Assembly (NCBI GenBank): GCA_036435485.1
Contig: CM071598.1
Location: 197,139,148-197,203,147 of the forward strand
Direction of reading: 5' to 3'
DNA: 64,000 bases
Source: Saposhnikovia divaricata
Taxonomy: Eukaryota; Streptophyta; Magnoliopsida; Apiales; Apiaceae
Shown here piece by piece: positions 23,065-36,200 of the stretch. The stretch's first letter is position 1, and every line of letters begins with the position of its first letter. Under the pieces are notes generated by a model that saw nothing but the letters and a program-made list of their open reading frames with translations, was not told the origin of the DNA and did not search any database. Both the position numbers and the translations under genes were made by a program.

Positions 23065-26000
23065 TCACATAGAAGCCAAGCTGCTGAAGAGGCGTTTGAG
23101 GCTGGGGCATGCTGCACGCAACCTGCCCATACTCACTGGATGTATCTGCCAATCAGCATTATACAATTTGAACTTAGTGACTTTACGCCATTCAGAGATG
23201 AAAAAATGAAGTTTGAAAGGAAAATGTGTTTGCAATCATTTAGCAAAAAAAGAAAAAGAAAACGATCCATTAAAAAACATTAACAAAACAAATATAGATA
23301 GCTTTCATATTTTATCCCAGATCTTGATAAATATCCTCACCTTTGGACAAAAACGGACGTCAAGTGTCTCTAGCATATGACACTGTTCTATGGCAACTTC
23401 AACAGCATCTTCGTTGATGTTGCACGACTGCAAAAATGCCAAAAGTTCCAAAAAAAAAACAGTTTATGTTAACCACACTTCAAACAGCCATGGATGATCT
23501 ACCATTTAAGTATTTAGAATTGAAACACTGAAGTATACAAGTGAACGGGAAAGAGCTTTGTCTACATACATTTATAAGTGTCTTCCAAATTAATGCAAAA
23601 CGTTTAGCGGAAATCAGAATATATACCAAGTGTAAACATTTAACAGAGTTGTAACATTTTATACTTCTCCAGAATTTATGCCCATCAACCTTTTTTTAAT
23701 TTATGCACATGAGTTCTTGCGGATGTAATTTATCCCCGATCCACGATAAAAGAAAGAAAATTGGATGGCAAAAGTTCATACCTGAAGGAAAAGGCTGGTC
23801 AATTTGGGGCAGTCAAGCTTTAAAGTTTCCAAAGAGCAACAGTTGCTGATTAAAAGAATACAAGTGAACACATGCTACAAAGGAAACCGAAGAGTTCAAT
23901 ACAAACATACCAATGGAACAAAGAATACCTGAGATTGAGAAAACACAAGTTTAAACACGCAAGGTCAACTTCTTTCAGATTTGCAGACAGCGAAAGGTTC
24001 AATGATGACAAATGTAAACATCTTGCGGCTGACGGAATAATAACCTTCTTGATATTTGCACAACCAACACAGTTAAGGTTTTGCAGCAAACGATTAGGCT
24101 GCTCATCTGAACCCTCTATATCGATAGCCAATTGGCCCAATTCAGAACCCCAATTGAGGTCATGCATATTCACACAACCATTCAAGCTCACATGAGTTAA
24201 CTGCGTACAACAAGCAAGAAGTTTCTCAATAGCAGACTGGCACAGAGTTCCGTAGGACAAGTCCAACTCACACAATGAGGGAAGAGCACCATTCTTGTAA
24301 AGAGGCTCCAGTGACGAGTCAGTCAGATACTTGCATGCTTGCAACTTTAGAACCTACAATCAGAGAACAATACATTGCTGTAATAATGATGATGATGATC
24401 ATGTAACCCGTCATAGAAAAGAACAATATGTTAAAATGCAATCATACTCATATTTGCAAACTATTATTCATATTATTTTCCAACATTTCAGAGATGCAGG
24501 TTTAACTTGTGTCCATAAACCTCACGAAACTTTATTAAACAGACTGACACTAAGGTGAAACATTCGGCGACTGACAGTTCTTCAAACACGTCTGAAGTCT
24601 GGCAATCATTAACAGTTGGTAAATTTTAGTTGAAACATTCGGCGATTGACAGTTCTTCAAACACGTCTGAAGTCTGGCAATCATTAACAGTTGGTAAATT
24701 TTGGTTGTTTCCTCACGAGTATTCATCGGCATTGTACCAAATTATGTGCCATAGTTTCTCAAAGCAAATTTTGAGTCGCTTGACCATTAAATGAGTCAAC
24801 CTCAATGACCAGACTTTTTCTATACTCCGTATGTTGTCATTCAGGTAAATGGTTACAGGTGCAAATTGCAATGCAATATATCTTCATGGTAACACAATGC
24901 ATAAAGATCTGTTAAAAGTTGTAAAAAGATTCAGTAGCAATGGCCATGTGATTCCAACACTACCAATGAATGCATCAACATGTCTATATGGGGCCTCACA
25001 AACATATTTCCATTATACACATGAAAGCAAGCGTCAAATTGAAAAGAACATCACTAAAGTCAGATTAAAGCACTGTACAATATACCTTCAACTGCACACA
25101 GGAGTTGAAAACTGGCTGCAAATCCATCAAGAAAGTGTAGGACAGATCAAGTGAGGTCAAATGTGGAAGCCAGCGCAAAGATGAGAGTCCCTCAGGCCCA
25201 ACTAAAGGGCATGACATTAAGATTAATGATTCAATGAGAGGACATGAAGTTGTGGTTGCAGACAAGCAATCATCTCTAAGCTGACTGCAAAGAACCCTAA
25301 ATATCAGCTTAAGCAAGACAGACAAACCAAATTTGAAGCAAGTAGGTTTCTGGTTAATGAAGGAAACTAAGCTAATAAGCAATACTAAACACTAATACCA
25401 AAAGAATTAACATCACCTGCAAAATGAAGCATCCAGAGATGTAAGTAGAGGGCAATTAATTGAAGCTTCAGACAATACACCACATCCTTTTAATTCGAGC
25501 AACACCATGCGTGCTGCTTCAATATGTAGAGAATTCAATTTGGGACATATTCCCAGATTAAGTGAATGAAGACCAACCTGCAATAAGCACAAACAATTAG
25601 AAGTTTCATAACACGACAAAACAAACATCTTCAAGCTTACTATGTATTGATTACACTAGAGCTTTCATTTGCAACATGCTTGCTACGTATTCATCCAAAG
25701 CATAGACATAACAAAAAGCTTTGAGTAGATTAAGGCTGCCATGTCATTAAATTGGTACAGAACACTATAAGAATAATGGACAAACGCATTACAGTGCTTG
25801 CATGTGACTTCCCGCACTTGAAAATTCTTATTTTCTATATTTATACACTATCTTTTCTAAGTCCTATCCCTCATGTTTAAAACAGGGGAGAGGATTGCAT
25901 AAATTTACTGCAGACGGGTTTAGAAGATTACTTTGCATCGCAAATGTCATTTAGGTTGTAGCCCTACCAAGAAAGTAGCAAATGTAAGAAGACCTTCAAA

Positions 26001-29000
26001 TTTTATTAACCTTGGCAGTTGGGGTAAATGGGCATGCGGCAAGCACAATAAAGGCTGGCCATGACAATAATTTAATCTTATGCATAGCCCATAAAAAAGA
26101 ATAGCCCCAAAGTTAGATTCCTGACATATATCAGACAGAGATATAGACATACATATATCATGCATTCATGCTTGTGTGCACGAGTGTTTCGGCTGGAAGT
26201 TAAGCATACACAACCTCAGAGAGTTTCCTCTCATGCAAGCATATATCATGTTTGTGTGCATGAGCGTTTCGGCTGGAAGATAAGCATATATAACCTCAGA
26301 GTTCGTTTCTATTATTGATGTTGTGCAAAACTAAAGTTTGAGTGTGCCTTTGCACTTTAATTTTAAATGCTTTCTTGCCAATTTTGTATTCATAAGCAAT
26401 AAACTAACTGAATACAGGTCAGAATGTTGCGAAAGAATACCATTTTATATTCAAATCTTAAGGAGAAAAGATTAGCAAAGAAAGATCATGTACCAATGCA
26501 ATTAGATAATGCGTAAAAAAAAGGACCAGGGACCAAAGCGTAAATTAAAACACGTACTGGGCAAAATGATGCTAATTCAAGATGATCACACCCATCCAGA
26601 GAGACATTCTCGAGATTAGGACAATTGAGATTAAGAGAGCTCAAAGCACGGCAACCAGCGAGAGACAAATTCACTAAGGTTGTACTGTGGAAACTCACAA
26701 CTGTCAGGCTCTGGAAAAAAAAGAAGCAAATGAGATTCAGTTACAAAATAAATAACCAAAAACCATTTGATTACATAGATATGTAATGACATTGTAGAGA
26801 GAACTACCTCAGCATTAAGCTAAATAAAGACTCTAGCCAACCCCTCGAAATAAGCCAAGCTAAACCATGTCACCAGATACTAGAGAGGATAGCTTTTCTA
26901 GATGAAAGAATAATAAGGTAAATAGGATGTATGGAATACATCCATTCGTGTCTTTACTCTTTACTGTGCATAATGTCTTTTTCTATTAGTCAGTTACTAA
27001 AAAACTTGATACTTCATACGAAAAACTGTGAATCCTACAGCTCTTTCTTTCTTTCTTAGTGCCTAGGTACGAGGTAAATTTGGTGTGCTTGTCTAAATGC
27101 AACTTTTTTCTTTTAGTGGCACTGAGTTTGCTGCTTGGTAATATGAAATTAATAAGAAAATAGAAAAGGAAGTAGATTTAAAGAAGATGGCAAATTCTGT
27201 ATAACATGAAATTTTACTTTGATAAGGGAGGTTGGCGTAAATTCGTGGATTGAAGATATTCATGAGAACTAAATGTGATGGTTGTTAGTAGCAGCATTAA
27301 CTACCATATTCTCTTTCAGAAATCTGAATGCTATGAATAATGGTTTTCATACAATAACACTTCATGGGTTATAAAATCACAAACCTCACAGTTATCGAGA
27401 GTTAATGATCTAAGCATCGGACATCCACCGCCATCACTAAAAACTTCACAGATAGAATTTGTCAGTGATTCACAATCGGTAAGGTCCACCTCACGCAAAG
27501 ACTGACATTGCAGTGCTAATGTAGTCAGACTTTCTTGTTTTTGCAAGACTAATTTCTGCAATAAAGTAACAATATTTCTCAATACATCAAGTACTATACA
27601 GAACTGTTAAGGATACAAGAACAAGTGAATCCATCAAACATACTTGCAATGAATTTGATGTGAGGCTTATTCGCTGGAGGGAAGGGCAATTGGAAACTTT
27701 GATGGATGAGAGCATTACACTCCGCAAATTTAACTCAATGAATCTGGCAACAATTAAGTAATATAAAATATCACTATGTTGAACAAGATGCTAATAACAT
27801 AGAGTAAAAGTTGGTAGAAGAAAGAATCTTAAGGTAGCACATGATTACTTTCGACAATGTACAAGTCTTATGTTCCGCAGGCGAGGAAGATCCAACAAAA
27901 CTGATGTCAATAAGCTACAATTATCAAGCTCCAATACCTGTTACAAATTCAATAGATTGTTTAAAAAAGAGCAGAAACAAATATAATATAGGAGACAAAT
28001 GCCAAAAGCTATACAAAAATGAAGTTTCTAACCTCCAACATATAGCTATAGGATATTGCAGCCATTGATGCTGAAGTTATTCCCTCACAACTGTGAAGCT
28101 TAAGAACTGTCAACATTGGCAGTCTTACAGACTTTCAACATATACCAAAAATAATGTTAACAATGATATCTCTGGAAAAATCAAAATCAAGATAAATGAC
28201 ATAATTATAAAAAGAAGAAAAAAAGAATTTATATATAGAGAGAAGGCATCTTTAATATCACAGTGAATAATAGAGGTTCAGGTATGTGCAATATGCAACT
28301 GACCTCAAGTGAGATGTTCTGGCAGTATGAAGCATTTAGAACATGCAGATTGGCACATGTGAGAGCTATCTCACGTAAAGTCTCATCACTAACACATGAG
28401 CAATTCGACACATCCAAAGACTCCAAAAGTTGGCATGATATCGCTGCTGATCGAATTGCAGCATCTGAAAGCTTGTGGCAGGCGGATACATCAAGGTCAT
28501 GCAAAAGAGGGCAGTTCAGTGCAACATGTGCCATACTACTCCTCTTCAAGGACAGGGTTTGAAGTTGAGGGCACCTGCAAACAACATATCATTACAGCAG
28601 AGTTGAATGGTAACCTAAATGAAACTTGGCCTTGATTTCTGATATACATTCTCATACCTGACAGAAATTCGAAGCACCCGACATTTCACAACCTGAAGAT
28701 TACGTAATTGATCATGATATATAGGTATCTCTTGAATACCATTGCCAAGAGCAGCATCATTAACAATCAAATTTTTCAACTTATGGCATCCCGTCAACTC
28801 TTGAAAAAAGGTTTCTCCTAGTTGTCCTTTACCCAATATTAGAACCTCAAGATTTCTGAACAAAATCATATATGTCAGCAACTCAATTACAGAAAACATT
28901 AACAAGTGTTGCAGAAAGGAAATATATGCCCACCTTAGTGAAGAAATGGCTTTCATTGCTAGCAAGTGCATAGCAGGTGTACCAGTAATATTTAGTTGAG

Positions 29001-31717
29001 TTGCTTTTGGATACCGACGACACATGTCCTCAACTAAAAAATATTTCAAAGTTAATGAGCATTACACGATTCATATGACAAATGTTAATAAATTAAAACA
29101 ATTTAACATGAAAAATGTGCAGTTTGTACCACTGGTAAGCAAGAAAGTACAATATTTAATATATTAAGTTATTAACCACACTTTTACAGCAAGCTGCAAC
29201 ATAATCTGTACAACACTTATCTCAGCGATTAAAAACCATATTACAGAAGCTCCAGAAGATAAAGAGAAAACACTAGTAGGTAAACAAATATAGATTGACG
29301 ACCATACCCCTAAAATAGATTAGCTAGGCAGTACTATAATGTCCTAGGAAAGCTGGATATAAGCAACAAACCAGTACAACGGAGGGGGGGGAGGTTGAGT
29401 TCTAAAATCAAAAGGAAGTGTGTCCTATCGGCCCAGACAAAAATAGTTAACTGAAAGTTCGTGATATTAATAAATGATCAAAACAATTCTCACATTGTAG
29501 TAAAGTTATGCTCCGATTCTCAAAGTTCAAGATTCTCCAGAAGTCTTCATGAGCACTGGCAGTTCTCCACTGCCTGCATACCTTGGCTGCTTGACAAAGA
29601 TTGATATGGTTCAAGAAAGAAAAGACCTATCAACATGCAGAACAGTGTCAGAGATAGGTGGCAACAATGGAGGGGAAGTGGTGACAGGAAGTACACAACT
29701 ATACACTAGAAATTTAATCTAGGTAAAAAACAAGCATAAAATTAATACCATATGCAACAAGTCGTCAGTAAGATCCATACGCACTTCCATATCATCAATT
29801 TGCGGAGTATTGCAACCATCTTTATTATCCCTCCCACTACTAGAAACGATTAGATTTTCAGGCTCGTCTTCAGCCAAAATAGGAGAGGAATATTGAAATT
29901 CATTTTTGAAGGAACCATGATTGATGTTATAGCCCCTTCCAAGAAAATCCGAAGATGCGGATGCAAATTGGCAATCCCAATCACTGCAAATGCTTTGGAA
30001 TTCAGTACCAGATACAACAATACAATATAAGCATCATGTCTGATATTAAATCTATCAAATCCCATCACAAATTATTAGCATCAATATATATCACAAACCG
30101 AACAGAACTAGACTTACAATTTGTACTCCTATATTCCTAGATGACTACTTTCTCTATAACATATAGAGTAAAAAGTTGTAAACATCATCAATAATAACTA
30201 TAAAATAATAGGAATTCACTTTCCATATCAGCAACATTCGAGTATTTCTACAAAAATCCAAGAATACATGTACAATTTAATATGCAATGAAATGAACATA
30301 ATGAATATGAAAGCATGTAATACAATATTAATATTTGTACATGTAATTACAATTATACTAAAGAAAAATTAATTACACAATTGCCATGTGGTGGATCGGT
30401 AAGGTTAGGTTATAATAAGCAAGTTGCTTAGGCGTTCAACTTTGATGGTTTCAATGTTTTAAACAATCATCTTTGTTACATAGTTAAAACATTCAATTTG
30501 AAAAAAATCTCCTTGCTCCTATCGTTGGTTGCTGTGATTCTGTGAACGCAGGGTTTTCTCAAAAAAAAATATAGTACTTTTATTTGGTAAAGGTCAATTA
30601 AAGAAATTAAATACTCATGCAGTCATGCACACATATCTCCACTGATGAGGGGTATCCGCTAGGCTAAGCCTTGCACCTAAAATTATAGAAGCTCTAATGT
30701 GAAATATAGCTATGTGATCTTTGGCAGCGTAGGCTACTCTGGGTGATAGAGAATCAACTATTACTACTCTGCAAGAGAAAGGAGAGCAAATTATCAAAAA
30801 AAAAAAAAATTGTAATATATAAGTTACTATTTCTGTATTTTCTTAATCTCCTAAATTAACATAACATGGCACGATACAGTAGTATATTGTTATGCATGAG
30901 ACCACATAAAGATTGCACAAATATTGCCATAGTCAGTTTTACATCATTTATTCTTTTACGGAGGTGGTAACTTCTAATAGCTTTTTAAAATGCTTCCAGA
31001 CCCGGGTATAGGTCAGACAAGCACTGATCTAGGAATATTGACTAGATGCTGATTATCTAAAATTTGCTATCTCAGACTTGCTCAGATTGCACACTGCTGT
31101 CGTAAAACAGACTACGTGCGTACTTTGCTCATTCCTATCTATAAAATAGCTCATTATTCCTTGTACTATTTTTACAGGGATGTTCTTTCCCCAAGATATC
31201 AACCAATCCCTGCATATCACTGGAAACTTTAACTTCTACTTAGTTTATAACTGACTGTCAACATCAACAACTTACAGTAGAACAAAATACCACTAAACCA
31301 AAAGTTGCACTGCTAGAATTCTATTTTCGAGTAATTAAATGAAAAAATCACACAATGCATTCAGAAAGAAAAGGAAACTCACAGTGAAAACGAATGAACT
31401 TTCGGCCTCTTATTATGAGTATCATGATCAAGACTCTCCCTTTCCAATGCAGCCGCTGACGACGACGAAGGCTCACCTCCGAGAACCAAATTCAAATTAG
31501 CTCCCATGGCCCTCTGGACAGTGCTCGACGATGCACCCATATCATGAAAACTCCTCAAACCACCAAGAACTTCATCCATACCGCTTTCAGCTAAAAAACA
31601 TTCCGTTAACCTCTCAAACTCCAATTCCTCAACACTCTTACCCTCCTCTCCACTTCCCACTCCCCCAGAATTATTCTCCATCTTCCCCCAAAATTGAAAA
31701 CTCCCTTCTTTAACCAC
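23065..31717 (-). CDS. FBL15: F-box/LRR-repeat protein 15 (SLOW MOTION type), 17 exons
   Basis: Coding exons (minus): 31717-31383, 29983-29749, 29626-29494, 29033-28934, 28855-28658, 28574-28304, 28131-28033, 27937-27849, 27743-27644, 27555-27385, 26710-26558, 25577-25417, 25284-25086, 24353-23929, 23845-23782, 23427-23341, 23145-23065. All introns are GT-AG; the sum is 2901 nt, 966 residues. The F-box lies at about residues 183-222 (LTDDLLHMVFSFLNH, then VCRQWR), followed by about 740 residues of cysteine-containing LRRs with signatures such as LESLDVSNCSCVSDETLREI and LELKGCGVLSEASI. Length and exon order agree with Arabidopsis FBL15/SLOMO (about 990 residues as I recall), which sets auxin level and the pace of leaf initiation at the shoot apex as an SCF substrate receptor. 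The F-box should bind SKP1/ASK and the LRRs the target; the target is not deducible here. The first ATG is used; a second ATG 12 codons on (MENNSGG) is an alternative. Confidence 0.95.
24556..24705. repeat. 75-bp tandem duplication in intron 13 of FBL15
   Basis: Two nearly identical copies starting TGAAACATTCGGCG at 24556 and 24631, with one or two substitutions. The short minus-strand ORF across them is a by-product. Confidence 0.9.
26166..26303. repeat. Imperfect direct repeat in intron 11 of FBL15
   Basis: 'GTTTCGGCTGGAAGNTAAGCATA' is repeated about 79 bp apart, each followed by 'ACCTCAGAG'. Confidence 0.75.
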
Positions 31718-32220
31718 CCACCTCTCGAAAAATCCTCAAGAATCACAACAAATCAACTGCTGGTACCAAAAAGATAACACCTTTACATCAAAATCACACA
31801 CATTTCAAACCCAATTTCACCAAATTCCAAAAAAAACATAAATTACATAAACCCTAAAACTAACAAATCAAATTCAACAATTGAGCTAAGAGACAAAAAG
31901 GGTAGTTCAAATTATTCATAAAAAGTGTAAAGATTGAATCTTTATCGATCTTTATGCTTGTATCTGAGCACAAATTGATCAGAAATGAGAAAAATATACA
32001 AATTACACAGCAAGAAATAAAAAAGCTTAAAACTTTACATCCAGATAGAATTTTAGAGAGAGAGAGAATTACAAGGGGGTGGATCTGATCGGATCTTTGA
32101 ATGTTGTTCTTCTTCAACTGTGTATTCGTCTCTGCTATAAAGATCGGCGGTGATAAAAGATAAATGTATGTATGTATCGATGTGTGTAACTGCAAGTGTG
32201 AAGTGTGTGTTTCTTTATTT

Positions 32221-32230
32221 TTTATATATA
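32221..32230 (-). promoter_or_regulatory. Probable TATA box of FBL15
   Basis: Minus strand TATATATAAA, about 500 nt upstream of the start codon. A CT-rich leader (TTCTCTCTCTCTCT at about 32055-32070, minus) follows in the presumed 5' UTR. Confidence 0.45.
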
Positions 32231-32389
32231 CTGCAAACCGGTTACTTTCAATTTTTTATATTTTATTTATAGTATACTATAATATAATATTATAAATATT
32301 AATTTTAATATTTTATTGAAAGAATTCGAATATTTAAATTTTTATATATAATATTTTTTTGTATTAAATATAAATTAATTAAAATTGAT

Positions 32390-32572
32390 GGGAATTGAAT
32401 CCTGAACCTTTGTATATAATAATTTTTAATATTTTTGTATCTAACGTATTTCAATTGAAAATCTAATAATTATCAATGAAGGATAACAAAAAATGAGAAA
32501 ACCAAAAATAGGGGTTAACCAAATTACAAATTATACCCGTTTTACTTATTATAGTATAATATAAATTTTTGA
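32390..32572 (-). mobile_element. Degraded Helitron-like 5' end upstream of FBL15
   Basis: Read on the minus strand it starts TATATTATACTATAATAAG and continues AACGGGTATAATTTGTAATTTGGTT, like the 5' ends at 16325 and 21761, then reaches a 'GGTTCAGGATTCAATTCCC' motif. No 3' hairpin was found. It lies about 160-340 bp upstream of the FBL15 TATA box. Confidence 0.4.
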
Positions 32573-32639
32573 ATAGTTTTATATCTTTATTTAATATCTC
32601 TATTTCTCCCTAAAAAACAAATGTTTTTTATTTCGAAGT

Positions 32640-32917
32640 GTGGGTATTTTATATTTTACTTCTTATGTTAGACTGTTATAAGTAACGTGTAGCCGTGTTG
32701 GAGAGACAGTGGAAACTTTGACCGAGACAAGGCGCGGTGTATCTTGCGTATCGCAGGGAAGCCCAGCCACTTGGTCTTACCGCACGGTTAGCATGATTTA
32801 CATGCCGGTGTTAACCATGGGGCTGGTCAGCCGGTCATGGTATATAATCCAGGCAGGCTAGCGTGTCCTGAACAACACGTTTTGACCAAGTAATAATATC
32901 CTTGGGTTTTTATCGTA
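32640..32917. other. GC-richer stretch of unknown nature
   Basis: Unlike its AT-rich surroundings, 32690-32880 has about balanced base composition (e.g. GACAAGGCGCGGTGTATC). No ORF over 60 codons, tRNA-like fold or known repeat end was seen. It is directly left of the Copia insertion and could be a fragment of another element. Confidence 0.3.
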
Positions 32918-32922
32918 TTTAT

Positions 32923-33238
32923 TGTTGGGTTTGTGAAGTCTATTAGGTTTCAGAATTGGTTTCTGATTTGACTTGGGAATTCATGAATTGGACTCTAATT
33001 AGAGTTAGGAATTTCAGAATTAGACTCTGATTGGTTGACCCGATTTCTTCTCTTATAAATACTCGTGTAATTGTAACATAACATAACACAACAATTGTGA
33101 GAGATCAATACAAAATTAGTGCGGCTTGTGGAGTAGGAATTTCCGAACCACGTAAATCTTTGTCTTGTGTGATTGTCGTTATTTTCTTGTTCTTGTTTAT
33201 TCGCTTTGGTTTTTGCTTTCGTTGTTGTATACTCAACA
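32923..33238 (+). repeat. 5' LTR of the Tork-like Copia element
   Basis: TG...CA termini. TATA-like 'CTTATAAATAC' at about 33052 marks the promoter, followed by the R/U5 part with 'AACATAACATAACACAAC'. The primer site starts two bases after its end. Confidence 0.9.
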
Positions 33239-33269
33239 ACTGGTATCAAGAGCCTAGGTTTTCAGGCGA

Positions 33270-36200
33270 GTGGGAGCGATGGCTGAAGAAGGGAAAATAA
33301 AGATCGACAAATTTGATAGCAAAGATTTTGGGTTTTGGAAGATGCAAATTGAAGATTATTTGTATCAGAAAAAACTACACGAACCGCTGGAGGAGAAGAA
33401 GCCAGAAAAGATGGATGAGAAATATTGGAAGCTATTGGATAGGCAGGCCCTGGGTGTTGTCAGATTGACTTTGGCGAAGAACGTTGCTTACAATATCGTC
33501 AAGGAAACGACAACTTATGGATTGATCAAGGCGTTATCAAATATGTATGAGAGGCCGTCTGCTTCGAATAAGGTATATTTGTGTCGCTTGTTGTTTGCCA
33601 CAAAATTGAATGAAGGTGATTGTGTTGCTGATCATGTGAACGAATTTAACTCTATCCTATCAAGATTAACATCAGTGGATATTAAATTCGATGATGAAGT
33701 ACAAGCCTTATTGTTGGTATCCTCGTTACCTGACAGTTGGTCAGGATTTGTCACTGCTATTTGTAATTCATCTGGGAGCAGTAAGATGACTTTTGATGGA
33801 GTTCGAGATGCGATTCTTGGAGAAGATATTCGTAGGAGAAACTCAGGAGAGTCGTCAGGTTCCTTGTTGAGTACTGAGAGTAGAGGCAGAAAGTCCGATA
33901 GGGGGCAGAATCAGGGGCGTAGCAGATCGAAGTCACAGAAGAGAGGACAGTCCAAAGATCGCAAGGAGATTGTTTGTTGGAATTGTCAGAAGAAAGGTCA
34001 CTTCAGAAATCAGTGTACGGCTCCCGCTGCTCCTAAAGGAAAGAAGAAAGAGGATAATTCAGCTAATGTAGTTGAAGAGGTGGTGAGTGACGATGCTTTG
34101 ATTTGTTGTGTTGAATGTTCAGTTGAATCATGGGTTATGGATTCTGGTGCATCATTCCATGCTACCCCTTGCAAGGATTTGATGTTAAATTTCAGACTTG
34201 GAAATTTTGGTAAAGTTCGTCTTGCTGATGATGAAATTTTGGATATTACGGGCATGGGAGATATTAATCTCAAGACCTCTTTGGGGACTAGCTGGACGTT
34301 GAAAGATGTAAGGTACATTCCTGGACTGAAGAAGATGTTGATATCTGTGGGTCAGTTAGATAAGGAAGGGTATCGAGTTACTTTCGGAGACGGGCAGTGG
34401 AAGGTTATAAAGGGGAATCTAGTTGTTGCTCATGGAGAGAAAAAGGGGACGTTGTACATAGTTGAACAATCTAGCTATGAAGCAAATACGGTTGCTGATG
34501 AGATTGAGTCTTCAAATTTGTGGCACCAAAGACTTGGTCATATGAGTGAAAAATGTATGAAGCTATTAACTTCGAAGGGTAAGATTCCAGAGCTGAAGAA
34601 TGTGGAAGTTGGGTTCTGTGAGCCATGTGTTCTTAGAAAGCAGAAACGAGTTACTTTTGCAAAATCAGGGAGGACACCCAAGGCTGAGAGGTTAGAGCTA
34701 GTTCATACAGATGTATATGGTCCAACAACAGTTGCATCATTGGGAGGATCTCGCTACTATGTCACTTTCATTGACGATTCCACTAGAAAGGTATGGGTTT
34801 ATTTCTTGAAGAATAAATCAGATGTGTTTGCTACTTTCAAGAAGTGGAAGACCGAAGTTGAAAATCAGACCGGTTTGAAGGTTAAGAGTTTGATGTCAGA
34901 TAATGGTGGTGAGTACAGTAGTGATGAGTTTAAAAGCTATTGCGCAGAATATGGAATTAGAATGATCAAAACTATTCCATAGACACCGCAGCAGAATGGT
35001 ATTGCAGAGCGCATGAATAGAACCTTGAATGAGAGAGCCAAGAGTATGAGATTGCATGCAGGGTTGCCAAAGACTTTTTGGGCAGATGCAGTTAGCACAA
35101 TAGCGTATCTCATAAATAGAGGACCTTCAGTTCCTTTGGGGTTCAAGATTCCTGAAGAAGAGTGGCAGAAAAAGGAGGTAAATCTTTCACACTTGCGAGT
35201 TTTTGGTTGTGTTTCTTATGTGCGTGTTAAAGATTCTGACAGGGACAAGCTTGATCCAAAAGCAAAGAAGTGTATCTTCATTGGTTATGGCTCAGATGAT
35301 ATGGTTACCGTTTCTGGGATGAACTAACGAAGAAGGTCGTTAGAAGTAGAGATGTTACTTTTAACGAAAGTCCAGTGTACAAGGATAAGCTTGCAGTCGA
35401 TTCTGAGTTTGCAAAGGAACAACATGAGAAAGAGAAAGCAGTGCTTGAAGAGATTACAGAAGAAGATCTTGCAGGAAATAGTGGGAGTTTGGGGAATGGT
35501 AATGACACGGTTCCAGTTACTCCACAGGCTAAGGTAAGAAGATCTAGCAGAATTGTGAGGCCACCACAAAGATTTTCTCCTTCAGCATATTATATGTTAT
35601 TGACTGAGGATGGAGAGCCTCAGTGTTATTCAGTGGCAGTTCAGGTGGATGATTCAGTTCAGTGGAAATCAGCCATGGAAGAAGAGATGAGTTCTCTTGA
35701 GAAGAATGAGACTTGGTCTTTAATAGAGTTACCAGCAGGAAAGAAGGCTTTACAGAATAAGTGGGTGTTCCGGATCAAAGAAGAACCTGATGGCAGCAAG
35801 AGATACAAGGCGAGGTTAGTAGTCAAGGGTTATCAACAGAAAAAGGGTATTGACTATACTGATATATTTTCTCCGGTTGTTAAGATGACTACTGTTAGAA
35901 TTGTGCTAAGTATTGTGGCTGCAGAGGAGTTACATCTAGAGCAACTAGATGTTAAGACCGCGTTCTTACATGGTGATCTTGAGGAAGACATCTACATGGT
36001 ACAGCCAGAAGGATTTCAGGTAGCTGGGAAAGAAAACCTTGTTTGCAAGCTTATAAAAAGCTTGTATGGTTTGAAGTAAGAGCCAAGACAATGGTACTTG
36101 AAGTTTGATAGCTTTATGATGAAGAATGGGTACACTAGGAGTGCTATGGATCATTGTTGTTATTTTAAACAATTTGATTCATCTTATATCATATTGTTGT

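Noticed and set aside
23047..23283. 78-codon plus-strand ORF
   Set aside because: Overlaps the last FBL15 exon on the opposite strand and has no recognisable features.
28263..28635. Two overlapping plus-strand ORFs
   Set aside because: Antisense to exon 6 of FBL15; no domain.
4992..31717. The two LRR genes as a tandem duplication
   Set aside because: Exon structures, N-termini and LRR sequences differ throughout; only the RNI-type fold is shared.
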